Assembly: GCA_050486205.1 (NCBI GenBank)
Contig: JBJHCW010000010.1
Location: 1 to 64,000 of the forward strand
DNA from: PWQG01 sp050486205
GTDB lineage: Bacteria > Pseudomonadota > Gammaproteobacteria > Pseudomonadales > Pseudohongiellaceae
Length of the DNA: 64,000 bases
Direction of reading: 5' to 3'
A model generated the notes under the pieces. That model was not told where the DNA came from. It did no database searches and saw nothing but the letters and a program-made list of their open reading frames with translations. Below, in pieces: positions 17,208 through 25,278 of this stretch. Positions within the stretch are counted from its first letter, which is position 1; each line of letters opens with the position of its first letter. The position numbers and the translations under genes were made by a program.

Positions 17208-17210
17208 CAC
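17182..17210 (-). promoter_or_regulatory. Direct-repeat GTGTTAC module, peptide side
   Basis: On the minus strand GTGTTAC occurs at 17210-17204 and again at 17188-17182, 22 bp apart start to start, with CGCAA between them. It overlaps the -35 and -10 of the predicted promoter. The same arrangement recurs on the plus strand at 17352-17377. Confidence 0.5.
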
Positions 17211-17214
17211 TATT

Positions 17215-17233
17215 TATGTAATTTCATTACATA
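17215..17233. promoter_or_regulatory. Palindrome between divergent promoters
   Basis: TATGTAA (17215-17221) and TTACATA (17227-17233) form a perfect 7-bp inverted repeat around 5 bp. It lies just upstream of the minus-strand promoter module and could be a dimeric regulator site. The binding protein is unknown. Confidence 0.4.
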
Positions 17234-17242
17234 TCCGTTGAA

Positions 17243-17270
17243 ATGTTACCGCCACGCGATGAATTACGAT
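17243..17270 (+). promoter_or_regulatory. Degenerate third copy of the repeat module
   Basis: ATGTTACC at 17243-17250 and ATTACGAT at 17263-17270 resemble the two elements of the plus-strand module at 17352-17380 (GTGTTACC and GTTACGAT) at nearly the same spacing (20 against 21 bp). It could be a remnant or an additional binding site. Confidence 0.3.
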
Positions 17271-17303
17271 TTTATGGGCAAAATGTGTGCAATAAATGGT
17301 CAC

Positions 17304-17325
17304 CTGCCGGCTGATTGGCCGGCAG
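17304..17325. promoter_or_regulatory. GC-rich hairpin upstream of the HemD-like gene
   Basis: CTGCCGGC (17304-17311) and GCCGGCAG (17318-17325) form an 8-bp perfect stem with a 6-nt loop. No T-run follows on either strand, so it is not a typical terminator. It may act as a DNA operator or as structure in a longer leader. Confidence 0.4.
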
Positions 17326-17351
17326 CGCGGTTATCGGCACTGGCTTTTGAT

Positions 17352-17380
17352 GTGTTACCTTCAGCGCAAAGTGTTACGAT
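17352..17380 (+). promoter_or_regulatory. GTGTTAC module and extended -10 before the HemD-like gene
   Basis: GTGTTAC at 17352-17358 and 17371-17377, 19 bp apart, again with CGCAA between. The second copy continues as TGTTACGAT (17372-17380), an extended -10 promoter. The transcript would start about 15 nt before the ATG, just including the GGAGG site. Confidence 0.45.
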
Positions 17381-17401
17381 GCGTAAATCACGGAGGATCA
17401 C

Positions 17402-18229
17402 ATGAACACCTCAAATAACGACTTGTTTGGCCAGCATGTTGTCATTCCTGAGAGCCGGCAACTGGACATCCTGGCTGACCTGCTGCTAAAGCGCGGTGCG
17501 CAGGTATTGCGTTTGCCGCTGGTCAGTATCCTGGATGCGCCGGATCCGCAGCCGGTGCGCAGGTGGATGCACGAGTTTGTTCGCGATCCTGGCGATTATT
17601 TTGTGATTCTTACCGGTGAGGGCCTGCGTCGGCTTGACACTTTTGCCGGGCGGGAAGGCTGTCAGGAGGCTTACAGGCAGGCACTGTCAGTCGTAACACG
17701 AATATGCCGAGGCCCCAAACCCGCACGCGTACTGCGCGACATCGGCCTGAAGCCGGATCTTTCAGGCGCAGAACCCACCACATCGGGCATTATTGAAACG
17801 CTGGGCACATTGGAACTGGAAGATCGCAAGGTTTCAGTGCAGTTGTATGGGGAGGATCCCAATCTGCCGCTGATGACATATCTTGAGTCCCGCAAGGCCA
17901 GAGTGTCTGCGGTAGCACCCTACATCTACGCACCTGATATTGATGAGTCACGTGTGCTGGCTTTCCTCGAGGGGCTCCAGAGAGGAGATTTCACCGCCAT
18001 GACCTTCACCAGCCAACCGCAGTTCAAACGCTTGCAGGCTGTGGCAGAAAAGCATGGTCTCGGCGTGGAGCTGATCACTGGTCTGAACCGGCTTCTGGTG
18101 GTAGCAGTAGGGCCCATAGTGGCCGATCAACTGCACCTGGCCGGCGTGGATGTTCAGGTAATGCCCGAAGGCAGTTACTTCATGAAACCCATGGTGACGG
18201 CACTTGTCAGGCACGTTCAGGGGCCGTAG
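17402..18229 (+). CDS. HemD-family (uroporphyrinogen-III synthase-like) protein
   Basis: A 275-residue protein with the bilobed HemD fold. The N-terminal part begins HVVIPESRQLDILADLL, and the hinge-region motif TTSGIIETL is followed by VQLYGEDPNLPLMTYLESR and MTFTSQPQFKRL. HemD closes hydroxymethylbilane to uroporphyrinogen III. No hemC, hemX or other heme gene is adjacent, so it may be a second, specialised copy rather than the housekeeping enzyme. A strong GGAGG sits 7 nt before the ATG, and the promoter region is unusually elaborate. Confidence 0.75.
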   Translation: MNTSNNDLFGQHVVIPESRQLDILADLLLKRGAQVLRLPLVSILDAPDPQPVRRWMHEFVRDPGDYFVILTGEGLRRLDTFAGREGCQEAYRQALSVVTRICRGPKPARVLRDIGLKPDLSGAEPTTSGIIETLGTLELEDRKVSVQLYGEDPNLPLMTYLESRKARVSAVAPYIYAPDIDESRVLAFLEGLQRGDFTAMTFTSQPQFKRLQAVAEKHGLGVELITGLNRLLVVAVGPIVADQLHLAGVDVQVMPEGSYFMKPMVTALVRHVQGP

Positions 18230-18315
18230 GGAAGCGTTCTTGACAGGCCTGCGTACGCCTGCGAAAGTGCGCCTCGACAGCAGAATTGACAAAAATCCGG
18301 GGTATCGGGCGACAC

Positions 18316-19092
18316 ATGCAGATAACAACATTCAATTGTAATGGTATCAGGGCGGCAGAGCGAAAAGGCTTCTTCAACTGGCTGGCGCAGAAACAACCCG
18401 ACGTACTCTGTCTTCAGGAGACCAAGGCGCAGGAGCATCAACTCACAGCGAATGAAGCATTCTTTCCCGATGGTTATTACTGTGAATTCTTTGATGCGGA
18501 AAAGAAGGGTTATGCCGGCACCGCGATCATGAGTCGCCGGAAACCTGATCGGGTCATACGCGGGCTTGGATGGCCGGTTGCTGACTCGGAGGGACGTTAT
18601 ATACAGGCCGACTTCGGCAATCTCAGCGTGATATCTCTCTATATGCCTTCGGGGTCCAGCGGAGAACACAGGCAGGCCATCAAGTTTGAGTTTCTGGACC
18701 AGTTCGAGCAGGTATTGCAAAAGTTCCGTGACGACGGACGTGAATACATCATCTGTGCCGACTGGAACATCTGCCACAAGGAAATTGATCTGAAGAACTG
18801 GAAGGCCAATCAGAAAAATTCAGGCTTTCTGCCTGAAGAGCGTGCATGGTTGGACAGGATCTATGATGAGCTGGGTTTTGTAGATGCGTTCCGACTGGTC
18901 AATCAGGAAGCCGAGCAATACAGCTGGTGGTCCAATCGCGGACAGGCAAGAGCGAAGAACGTGGGCTGGCGCCTGGATTATCATGTGATCACACCAGGTC
19001 TTGTGTCGAAGGTGGGTCCGGCGGAAATCCATACCACTGACAATTTTTCGGATCATGCCCCGGTGACCCAACAATTTGACCTGAAATTCTGA
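18316..19092 (+). CDS. xthA: Exodeoxyribonuclease III
   Basis: A 258-residue exonuclease/AP endonuclease of base excision repair. Conserved active-site motifs are FNCNGIRAA (Asn), CLQETKAQ (catalytic Glu), ADWNICHKEIDLKN (Asp/Asn), WRLDYHVIT (Asp) and NFSDHAPV (His). The start is the ATG at 18316, which gives the standard MQITTFNCNGI N-terminus. A TTG 30 nt upstream is less likely. It lies 86 nt after the HemD-like gene, with no clear terminator between them. Confidence 0.93.
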   Translation: MQITTFNCNGIRAAERKGFFNWLAQKQPDVLCLQETKAQEHQLTANEAFFPDGYYCEFFDAEKKGYAGTAIMSRRKPDRVIRGLGWPVADSEGRYIQADFGNLSVISLYMPSGSSGEHRQAIKFEFLDQFEQVLQKFRDDGREYIICADWNICHKEIDLKNWKANQKNSGFLPEERAWLDRIYDELGFVDAFRLVNQEAEQYSWWSNRGQARAKNVGWRLDYHVITPGLVSKVGPAEIHTTDNFSDHAPVTQQFDLKF

Positions 19093-19110
19093 GGCTGGAG
19101 GTTGTCTGAC

Positions 19111-19710
19111 ATGCGTTTTATCACCCGCTTTCTTTTACCGGTACTGATTGTCATGGCGGGGCCTGCCTGGGTCCATGCCCAGGAACTGTCAGCCCTGATA
19201 GTTACCAATCGGGGTGAAATCGAAGTGTCACTGAACGATCGTGCGGCGCCCACCACGGTTGCAAATTTTGTCAATCTGGCTCAGCGCGGTTTCTATGACG
19301 GGCTGACCTTCCATCGCGTGGAAGCAAGATTCATGGTGCAGACCGGCGATCCGCTGGGTAATGGCACTGGGGGTCCCGGTTATCGTTTTTCCGGTGAGAC
19401 CAATCTCCGACACAATCGTCCGGGTATACTTTCCACCGCCAATGCCGGCCCGGGCACAGATGGCAGCCAGTTCTTCATCACGCATGTGCCCACACCACAT
19501 CTGGACGGCAGGCATTCGGTGTTTGGAGCGGTGACCCGTGGCATGGATGTGGTCAATGTCATTCGCCGCGGGGATGTGATCGAAAGTGTCACCATTCAGG
19601 GTGACGCAACGGCGGTGCTGGAGCGCCGGCGCAGTGATGTGGAGCGCTGGAATCAGGTGCTGGACGAGGAGCATCCACGCCTGCGTCCGTCTACGTTGAC
19701 CCCGGATTGA
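19111..19710 (+). CDS. Periplasmic cyclophilin-type peptidyl-prolyl isomerase
   Basis: A 199-residue PpiA-like protein. A signal peptide (about residues 1-23, ending WVHAQ) precedes the cyclophilin domain. Active-site motifs are FHRVEARFMVQTGDP (with the catalytic Arg), GSQFFITHVPTPHLDG and HSVFGAVTRGMDVV. It would speed proline isomerisation in exported proteins. The start is the ATG at 19111, with GGAG upstream. The C-terminal 35 residues are polar and not part of the cyclophilin core. Confidence 0.92.
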   Translation: MRFITRFLLPVLIVMAGPAWVHAQELSALIVTNRGEIEVSLNDRAAPTTVANFVNLAQRGFYDGLTFHRVEARFMVQTGDPLGNGTGGPGYRFSGETNLRHNRPGILSTANAGPGTDGSQFFITHVPTPHLDGRHSVFGAVTRGMDVVNVIRRGDVIESVTIQGDATAVLERRRSDVERWNQVLDEEHPRLRPSTLTPD

Positions 19711-19732
19711 CCAGGTAGGTCAACGGCGGTGT

Positions 19733-20557
19733 CTAGAGTGGCAGCAGGCCGGGCGTCTGGCCATCGCCGGGCGCCGGCGGGCGATCGTAGGAAAAAACCA
19801 TAACCACAATACCCACTGCCGGGTGGTCCAGGTAATGGAATTCATTGCTGCGCATGTCCCGACTCTGCTTAAGTGACAACAGACGGGTGCTGTCGTCCGG
19901 TTGCCGGAACCACAGGTCGCTGTCCAGGACCACGCGATCACCAGAGGGGTTGAAACGGATCGTGATGCTGCCATCAAGCTCGTGACCGTTGTCCGTTTCC
20001 CGACCCGCCCGTATACGGATTGGAGTGGCGTTGGCGGCCGACTGCACAGGCTGGCGCCAGACAGCGTTGTACAGTAACCGGTGTGCAGCTGATTGATCCA
20101 GTGTCCGGTTGGTATCACTGAAACTGGACGACGAGCCAGGTAACAACAGGAAGGCATCACGGTCAATATCCGGCAGTTGCAGGCGAGCCGGGCGCAAGGC
20201 CATCGGTTCATCCAGCTCCTGTGCCTCGCCGGGCGCGGCTTGCCCGACCGGTGTCAGGCCGCCGGGTGTGAATTGCTGCGCTGCCGGCTCGTCAGGCGCT
20301 GACCACTCATCCAGCATCAGGAAATCAGCAACAGTGCGTAGCTCAACGGTGTTGTTGGGCAGCTGAATATCCGCCGATTCGGCATGTAGCCAGCGTTCCT
20401 GGGAAAGGTCGCTGAACTCATTGGTGAAAATGCTGATTTCAATCTGATACCAGCGCTCAGTCTGGGCGCTGGCTGAGTGGGCGCACAGCACGGCCACAGC
20501 CAGGGTGGCGGCAAAGAGTGGCATTTGGCATATTGGGCGTATCTGTCTGGTGCTCAT
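19733..20557 (-). CDS. csiV: CsiV-like periplasmic protein
   Basis: A 274-residue secreted protein: signal peptide (about 12-31, ending HSASAQ) and then a family-like opening ERWYQIEISIFTNEFSD. The C-terminal block FHYLDHPAVGIVVMVF is the most conserved part of the family. CsiV is known in Vibrio as a peptidoglycan-binding partner of the CrvA curvature filament and is commonly near mfd, as here. CrvA itself is not in the window. The middle (about 80-130) is low in conservation and rich in Pro, Ala and Glu. It is convergent with the cyclophilin gene (22-nt gap). Confidence 0.7.
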   Translation of the reverse strand: MSTRQIRPICQMPLFAATLAVAVLCAHSASAQTERWYQIEISIFTNEFSDLSQERWLHAESADIQLPNNTVELRTVADFLMLDEWSAPDEPAAQQFTPGGLTPVGQAAPGEAQELDEPMALRPARLQLPDIDRDAFLLLPGSSSSFSDTNRTLDQSAAHRLLYNAVWRQPVQSAANATPIRIRAGRETDNGHELDGSITIRFNPSGDRVVLDSDLWFRQPDDSTRLLSLKQSRDMRSNEFHYLDHPAVGIVVMVFSYDRPPAPGDGQTPGLLPL

Positions 20558-20575
20558 GCCGATATTGTGCGGACA

Positions 20576-21178
20576 ATGGGCGATCAGGTCCAGCACTGCG
20601 AGACATATTGTGTTGATGGGGTATTGGCCGTGCAAGAGGAATTTACAATCGCTCGCCCGGAACCGGATGAAATTGCAGCAATCGTTGCACTGGTCAATGG
20701 TGCCTACCGGGGTGAAAGCAGTCGAGTCGGCTGGACAACCGAGGCGGACCTGCTTGATGGCCAGCGCACGGATGCCCGTGAAATCAGTGCGCTGATGGCC
20801 GCCCGGGAATCCGTGATCGTGACCGCCCGGGCGAAGGGTCAGCTGGTTGGCTGTATGCATCTGAAGAAATCCTCACGCGATGCCAGGCTTGGTATGTTTG
20901 TTATCAGTCCACCTCTTCAGAACAGGGGGCTGGGCCGTCGAATGCTGGCCTATGGCGAGTCCCTGGTGTTCAGAACGTGGGGCTGTGAGCGTCTGTTGAT
21001 GGAAGTGCTTGAAGTGCGTGAAGAGTTGATTCGTTATTATGAGCGCCGGGGCTTCAGACGGACAGGACAATACCTGCCGTTTCCTGATGATGTGCGCTTT
21101 GGTGTGCCCAGGGTCCCGGGTTTGCGCTTTGAGTTGATGGCAAGATCCAGAGAACAGTTTGAGGAGAAAACTGCATGA
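20576..21178 (+). CDS. GNAT-family N-acetyltransferase
   Basis: An acetyltransferase of about 200 residues from ATG 20576. The GNAT fold is clear: FTIARPEPDEIAAIVALVNGAYR at the start, then LGMFVISPPLQNRGLGRRML, the acetyl-CoA loop (Q-N-R-G-L-G), and LIRYYERRGFRRTGQY. The substrate cannot be told. The start is uncertain: a GTG at 20630 begins right at the conserved domain and leaves more room for divergent promoters with csiV. It overlaps the next gene by 4 nt. Confidence 0.85.
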   Translation: MGDQVQHCETYCVDGVLAVQEEFTIARPEPDEIAAIVALVNGAYRGESSRVGWTTEADLLDGQRTDAREISALMAARESVIVTARAKGQLVGCMHLKKSSRDARLGMFVISPPLQNRGLGRRMLAYGESLVFRTWGCERLLMEVLEVREELIRYYERRGFRRTGQYLPFPDDVRFGVPRVPGLRFELMARSREQFEEKTA

Positions 21179-21639
21179 CCGCCGAGGTGTCGATATGGGT
21201 GGATGCTGATGCCTGTCCCGTTGTGGTCAGGGACATCCTCTTCCGCGCTGCCGAGCGCACTGGCGTGCAGCTTGTGTTGGTGGCCAATCGCGCCTTACAG
21301 GTGCCATCCCGACCCAACATCCGGGCCATGCAGGTCAGATCCGGTTTCGACCAGGCGGATGATGAAATTGTACGTCAGTCAACCCCGGGCGACCTGGTGA
21401 TCACTGCAGACATCCCCCTGGCAGCTGAACTGCTGCAAAAGGATGTTGATGTGCTCAATCCGCGCGGAGAGCGTTACAGCAAGAGCACCATCGGTGCCAA
21501 ACTTGCCATGCGTGATTTCATGGACACCATGCGCAGCAGTGGGGTTCATGGAGGCGGGCCATCAGCTTACGGCCAGGTGCAGCGACAGGCGTTTGCCAAC
21601 CAACTGGACCAGTGGCTGACCCGGCGGTTGCAGCGCTGA
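21175..21639 (+). CDS. YaiI/YqxD family (DUF188) protein
   Basis: A 154-residue protein of the YaiI/YqxD family, a PIN-like nuclease fold of unknown role. Typical motifs are WVDADACPVVVRDIL at the N-terminus, DQADDEIV, GDLVITADIPLAAELL and LNPRGERYSKSTIG; the acidic residues in these would form a metal site. The start overlaps the GNAT stop (ATGA), so the two form an operon. It converges with mfd across 13 nt. Confidence 0.9.
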   Translation: MTAEVSIWVDADACPVVVRDILFRAAERTGVQLVLVANRALQVPSRPNIRAMQVRSGFDQADDEIVRQSTPGDLVITADIPLAAELLQKDVDVLNPRGERYSKSTIGAKLAMRDFMDTMRSSGVHGGGPSAYGQVQRQAFANQLDQWLTRRLQR

Positions 21640-21652
21640 CTGTGGCGCCGGT

Positions 21653-24600
21653 TCAGCTTGACGCCAGTTCATCCAGCAGGGCGTTGATGAAAGCAATTCT
21701 TTGCTCCGGATCCTGCTGCTCATGACGGAACTGAAGTTCACTGGCGCCTGCCAGTTTGTACACCCGGGACTGCTTCTGTACCAGCTTGACGATGGCCAGG
21801 GGATCAACCCGGGTATTGCTCTTGAAGAGCAGCTTGCCGCTGACCGGCCCGGCGTCGATCTTGTGTATGCCGAGGTGCTGGGCGCGAAGCTTCAGGCGGG
21901 TGACTGCAAAAAGACGTTTGCTGGCATCAGGCAACAGGCCAAACCTGTCAATCATCTCCACCTGCAACTCGGTCAACTCCTCATCGTTGGCGGCGCCGGC
22001 GATACGTTTGTACATGATCAGGCGATTGTGAATGTCGGGCAAGTAGTCATCGGGTATCAGTGCCGGTATGCGCAGATTCACTTCGCTGCCGCTCTGGGTA
22101 AAGTCAATGTCCGGACTTCGACCTTCACGAATGGCCTGCACGGCCTGTTCCAGCATTTCGGTATACAGCGTGAAGCCGATTTTCTGGATGTGCCCGGTCT
22201 GTTCGTCGCCGAGTATTTCACCGGCACCCCGGATTTCCAGATCATGGCTGGCCAGCGTGAATCCGGCGCCCAGCGTATTGGCCGCACTTATCGCCTCGAT
22301 GCGTTTGCGTGCATCCTCGGTCATGCTCTTCCAGGGCGGGGTCAGCATGTAGGCATAGGCCTGGTGATGTGAACGACCCACACGCCCGCGCAATTGGTGC
22401 AGCTGGGCCAGTCCAAGCTTGTCGGCCCGGTTGATGATGATGGTATTGGCGCTTGGTATGTCGATACCGGTTTCAATGATGGTGGAGCAGAGCAGAATGT
22501 TGTAACGCTTGTGGTAGAAGTCGGCCATGATCTGCTCGAGCTCACGCTCGGGCAACTGTCCGTGAGCCACCCCGATACGCGCCTCGGGAATCAGGGCGCC
22601 AAGTTTCTCTGCCTCGCGCTTAATGGTCTGAACCTCGTTGTGAAGAAAGAATACCTGGCCCCCACGTAGCAGTTCCCGCAGCACAGCTTCCTTGATGACG
22701 CTGTCCTGTCTCTCGCGCACGAAGGTTTTTACTGCCAGACGCCGGGCGGGCGGAGTCACGATCAGTGAAAGCTCGCGCACGCTGGCCATGGCCAGATTCA
22801 ATGTGCGCGGGATCGGGGTGGCAGTCAGTGTGAGAATGTCCACCTCGGCACGCAGCGCTTTCAGTTTTTCTTTCTGCTGCACGCCAAAACGATGCTCCTC
22901 ATCGATGATCAGCAAACCAAGATCCTTGTACCGCACCGTGCCCTGTAGCAGCTTGTGTGTGCCGATCACGATGTCCGCCTTGCCGGACTGGATGCGCTTG
23001 AGTGATTCGGCCTGCTGTTGGCCGGTGCGGAATCGCGAGATCAGATCAATGACAACCGGCCAGTCGGCAAAGCGGTCGCGGAAGCTCTCGTAATGTTGTT
23101 GTGCCAGCAAGGTGGTTGGCACCAGAATGGCCACCTGTTTGCCGTTCTGGACCGCAATAAAAGCGGCCCGCATGGCCACCTCGGTTTTGCCGAAACCAAC
23201 ATCACCACATACCAGTCGGTCCATGCTGCGGCTTGAACGCATATCGGCGATCACAGCATTGATGGCGTCCTGCTGGTCAGCGGTTTCTTCAAATGCAAAG
23301 CCAGTGGCAAAGGCTGCGTAATCGATGTCCTCGCAGCGGAAGGCAAAGCCTTTGCGGCTCTCGCGACGTGCGTAGACATCCAGCAGTTCGGCAGCGGTAT
23401 CGCGGATTTTTTCAGCTGCCTTGCGGCGTGCTCTGGACCATTGATCGGTGCCGAGCTGGTTCAGAGGTGCGCTGTCAGGATCACTGCCGCCGTAGCGGGA
23501 AATCAGGTGCAACGAGGAGACCGGCACGTAGAGTTTTGCACCGCCGGCGTATTCAAGGGTCAGGAACTCGGTGTCCTGGCCATCCAGAGCCAGGGTCTGC
23601 AAGCCAGCATACCGGCCGACACCGTGCTCGGCATGCACCACGGCGGCACCGATATGCAGTTCGGTCAGGTTCTTGATGATGAAATCAGTATTGTCCTGGA
23701 TGCGTCGCCTTCTTCGGCGCTGCGCCACGCGTTGACCGAACAGCTGTGTTTCGGTAATCAACACGATGTCTGGTTCCTGCAACAGAAGGCCGGTATCCAG
23801 CGGTGCAACGCAGATGGTGCAGCGCTGCGTGCTGTCCAGGAATGCCTGCCAGCCATCCACGGTGTCCGGATTCAGCGCCAGCGGTTTGAGCAGTTCCAGA
23901 ACAGTTTCGCGTCGACCGGCAGATTCGGCGCAGAACAACACGCGGTGATCGGGGTGATCAGCCAGAAACTGTTGCAGGGCCAGTAGCGGGGTCTGGGCGC
24001 CTGCCTGCACGGTGAGGTCGGGAAACTGGCTGTTGACTGTGCTGGCACCCGCGTCCTGCAGCCTGATGATCGGCAGGGGTTTCATGGCCTGGAAGATGTC
24101 TTCCGGGGGCAGGAATATTGTTGCCGGCGGCAGCAATGGGCGCTGCTGGTCGTGGCGCCGGTCTTCATATCGCGCCTGGATGTCGTGCCAGAATCGCCGG
24201 GCGGCCGGTTCGAGTTCGCTACTGCGAATCAGCAGCGAGTCGCTGGGCAGGTAGTCAAAGACACTGGCCAGTGTGTCAAAAAACAGCGGCAGATAATATT
24301 CAATGCCCGGGGAGTTGAGCCCGTCGCTGATGTCCTGGTAAAGGCTGCACTTGCGTGTGTCCACATCAAAGCGTTCACGGAAGTTGCTGCGAAAGCGCTC
24401 GATGCCCTGGCGGTTCAGCGGGTACTCCCTGCCAGGGAGGAGCCGGATTGATTCAACACGCTCCGTAGAGCGCTGGGACTCAGGCTCGAATATCCTCAGA
24501 CTCTCGATCTCATCATCGAACAGGTCGATGCGATAGGGTACCGTGCTGCCCATGGGGTAGATGTCCATGATGGCACCCCGAATGGCAAACTCGCCGTGTT

Positions 24601-25090
24601 CGTAGACGGAATCCACAGACTGGTACCCGGCATGCAGTAATTGATCGCGCATGGCGTGCATGTCGAATTGCTGGCCTGTTTGCAGCACAAGACTGCCTGA
24701 GTGCACATACTGTGTGGGTGGCAATCTGTGCATCAGACTGTTGATTGGCACTATGAGCAGCCCGCGGCGCAGGCCCGGCAGGTGGTAAAGGGTGTTCAGC
24801 CGGTCCGAAATGATGTCCTGGTGCGGGGAGAAGTTGTCGTAGGGCAAGGTTTCCCAGTCGGGGAACAGGTATACTGGCAGATCAGGCTCATCGGCGAGAA
24901 AGAAAGACACTTCGCGGCGGACACGTTCGGCTTCCGAGGTGTTGCCGGTTATCAGCACCACTGGCCCCTGATGACGCCTGACAGCGTTGGCAATGGCCAG
25001 TACGGACTGGGCATCGGGCAGCACCGGCCAGCGTTCTGTCAGGGATGTTGCTGCGGGCAGGCGGGGTTCGAGAACATTGAATTCTGGCAT
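21653..25090 (-). CDS. mfd: Transcription-repair coupling factor Mfd
   Basis: A 1145-residue Mfd, which removes RNA polymerase stalled at lesions and recruits UvrA. In order: UvrB-like N-terminal module (LFPDWETLPYDNFSPHQDI), RNA polymerase interaction domain near 475-575 (GAAVVHAEHGVGRYAGL), a RecG-like helicase core with Walker A CGDVGFGKTE near 627 and Walker B LLIIDEEHRFG, and GRVGRSHHQAYAYML. A C-terminal TRCF domain ends the protein. The start chosen is ATG 25090. An in-frame start at 25135 would add 15 non-conserved residues. Confidence 0.96.
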   Translation of the reverse strand: MPEFNVLEPRLPAATSLTERWPVLPDAQSVLAIANAVRRHQGPVVLITGNTSEAERVRREVSFFLADEPDLPVYLFPDWETLPYDNFSPHQDIISDRLNTLYHLPGLRRGLLIVPINSLMHRLPPTQYVHSGSLVLQTGQQFDMHAMRDQLLHAGYQSVDSVYEHGEFAIRGAIMDIYPMGSTVPYRIDLFDDEIESLRIFEPESQRSTERVESIRLLPGREYPLNRQGIERFRSNFRERFDVDTRKCSLYQDISDGLNSPGIEYYLPLFFDTLASVFDYLPSDSLLIRSSELEPAARRFWHDIQARYEDRRHDQQRPLLPPATIFLPPEDIFQAMKPLPIIRLQDAGASTVNSQFPDLTVQAGAQTPLLALQQFLADHPDHRVLFCAESAGRRETVLELLKPLALNPDTVDGWQAFLDSTQRCTICVAPLDTGLLLQEPDIVLITETQLFGQRVAQRRRRRRIQDNTDFIIKNLTELHIGAAVVHAEHGVGRYAGLQTLALDGQDTEFLTLEYAGGAKLYVPVSSLHLISRYGGSDPDSAPLNQLGTDQWSRARRKAAEKIRDTAAELLDVYARRESRKGFAFRCEDIDYAAFATGFAFEETADQQDAINAVIADMRSSRSMDRLVCGDVGFGKTEVAMRAAFIAVQNGKQVAILVPTTLLAQQHYESFRDRFADWPVVIDLISRFRTGQQQAESLKRIQSGKADIVIGTHKLLQGTVRYKDLGLLIIDEEHRFGVQQKEKLKALRAEVDILTLTATPIPRTLNLAMASVRELSLIVTPPARRLAVKTFVRERQDSVIKEAVLRELLRGGQVFFLHNEVQTIKREAEKLGALIPEARIGVAHGQLPERELEQIMADFYHKRYNILLCSTIIETGIDIPSANTIIINRADKLGLAQLHQLRGRVGRSHHQAYAYMLTPPWKSMTEDARKRIEAISAANTLGAGFTLASHDLEIRGAGEILGDEQTGHIQKIGFTLYTEMLEQAVQAIREGRSPDIDFTQSGSEVNLRIPALIPDDYLPDIHNRLIMYKRIAGAANDEELTELQVEMIDRFGLLPDASKRLFAVTRLKLRAQHLGIHKIDAGPVSGKLLFKSNTRVDPLAIVKLVQKQSRVYKLAGASELQFRHEQQDPEQRIAFINALLDELASS

Positions 25091-25206
25091 GGATGCACGG
25101 GCCCGGTTCGTGAAAAGCGCGACATTTTCGCACAACTGCCGCCGGTTTGGCAGACGCGATCTGTATCGTTTTTTTGTGGGTCGTTTCCTGCCCCGGGGCA
25201 GCTCGC

Positions 25207-25235
25207 TTGCACCCGGGATGCATTCGCAAGATAAT
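25207..25235 (+). promoter_or_regulatory. Predicted sigma-70 promoter for gap
   Basis: TTGCAC (25207-25212), a 17-nt spacer and GATAAT (25230-25235), 44 nt before the GTG start. It lies in the mfd-gap divergent region of about 190 nt. Confidence 0.65.
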
Positions 25236-25278
25236 ATCGCCCGTTTCGAAACCCACTCGACAAGGATAGGTACCCTAC

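Noticed and set aside
18286..18315. TTG at 18286 as start of exonuclease III, and TTGACA there as a -35 box
   Set aside because: The family N-terminus begins at ATG 18316, and no -10 hexamer lies at the right distance from the TTGACA.
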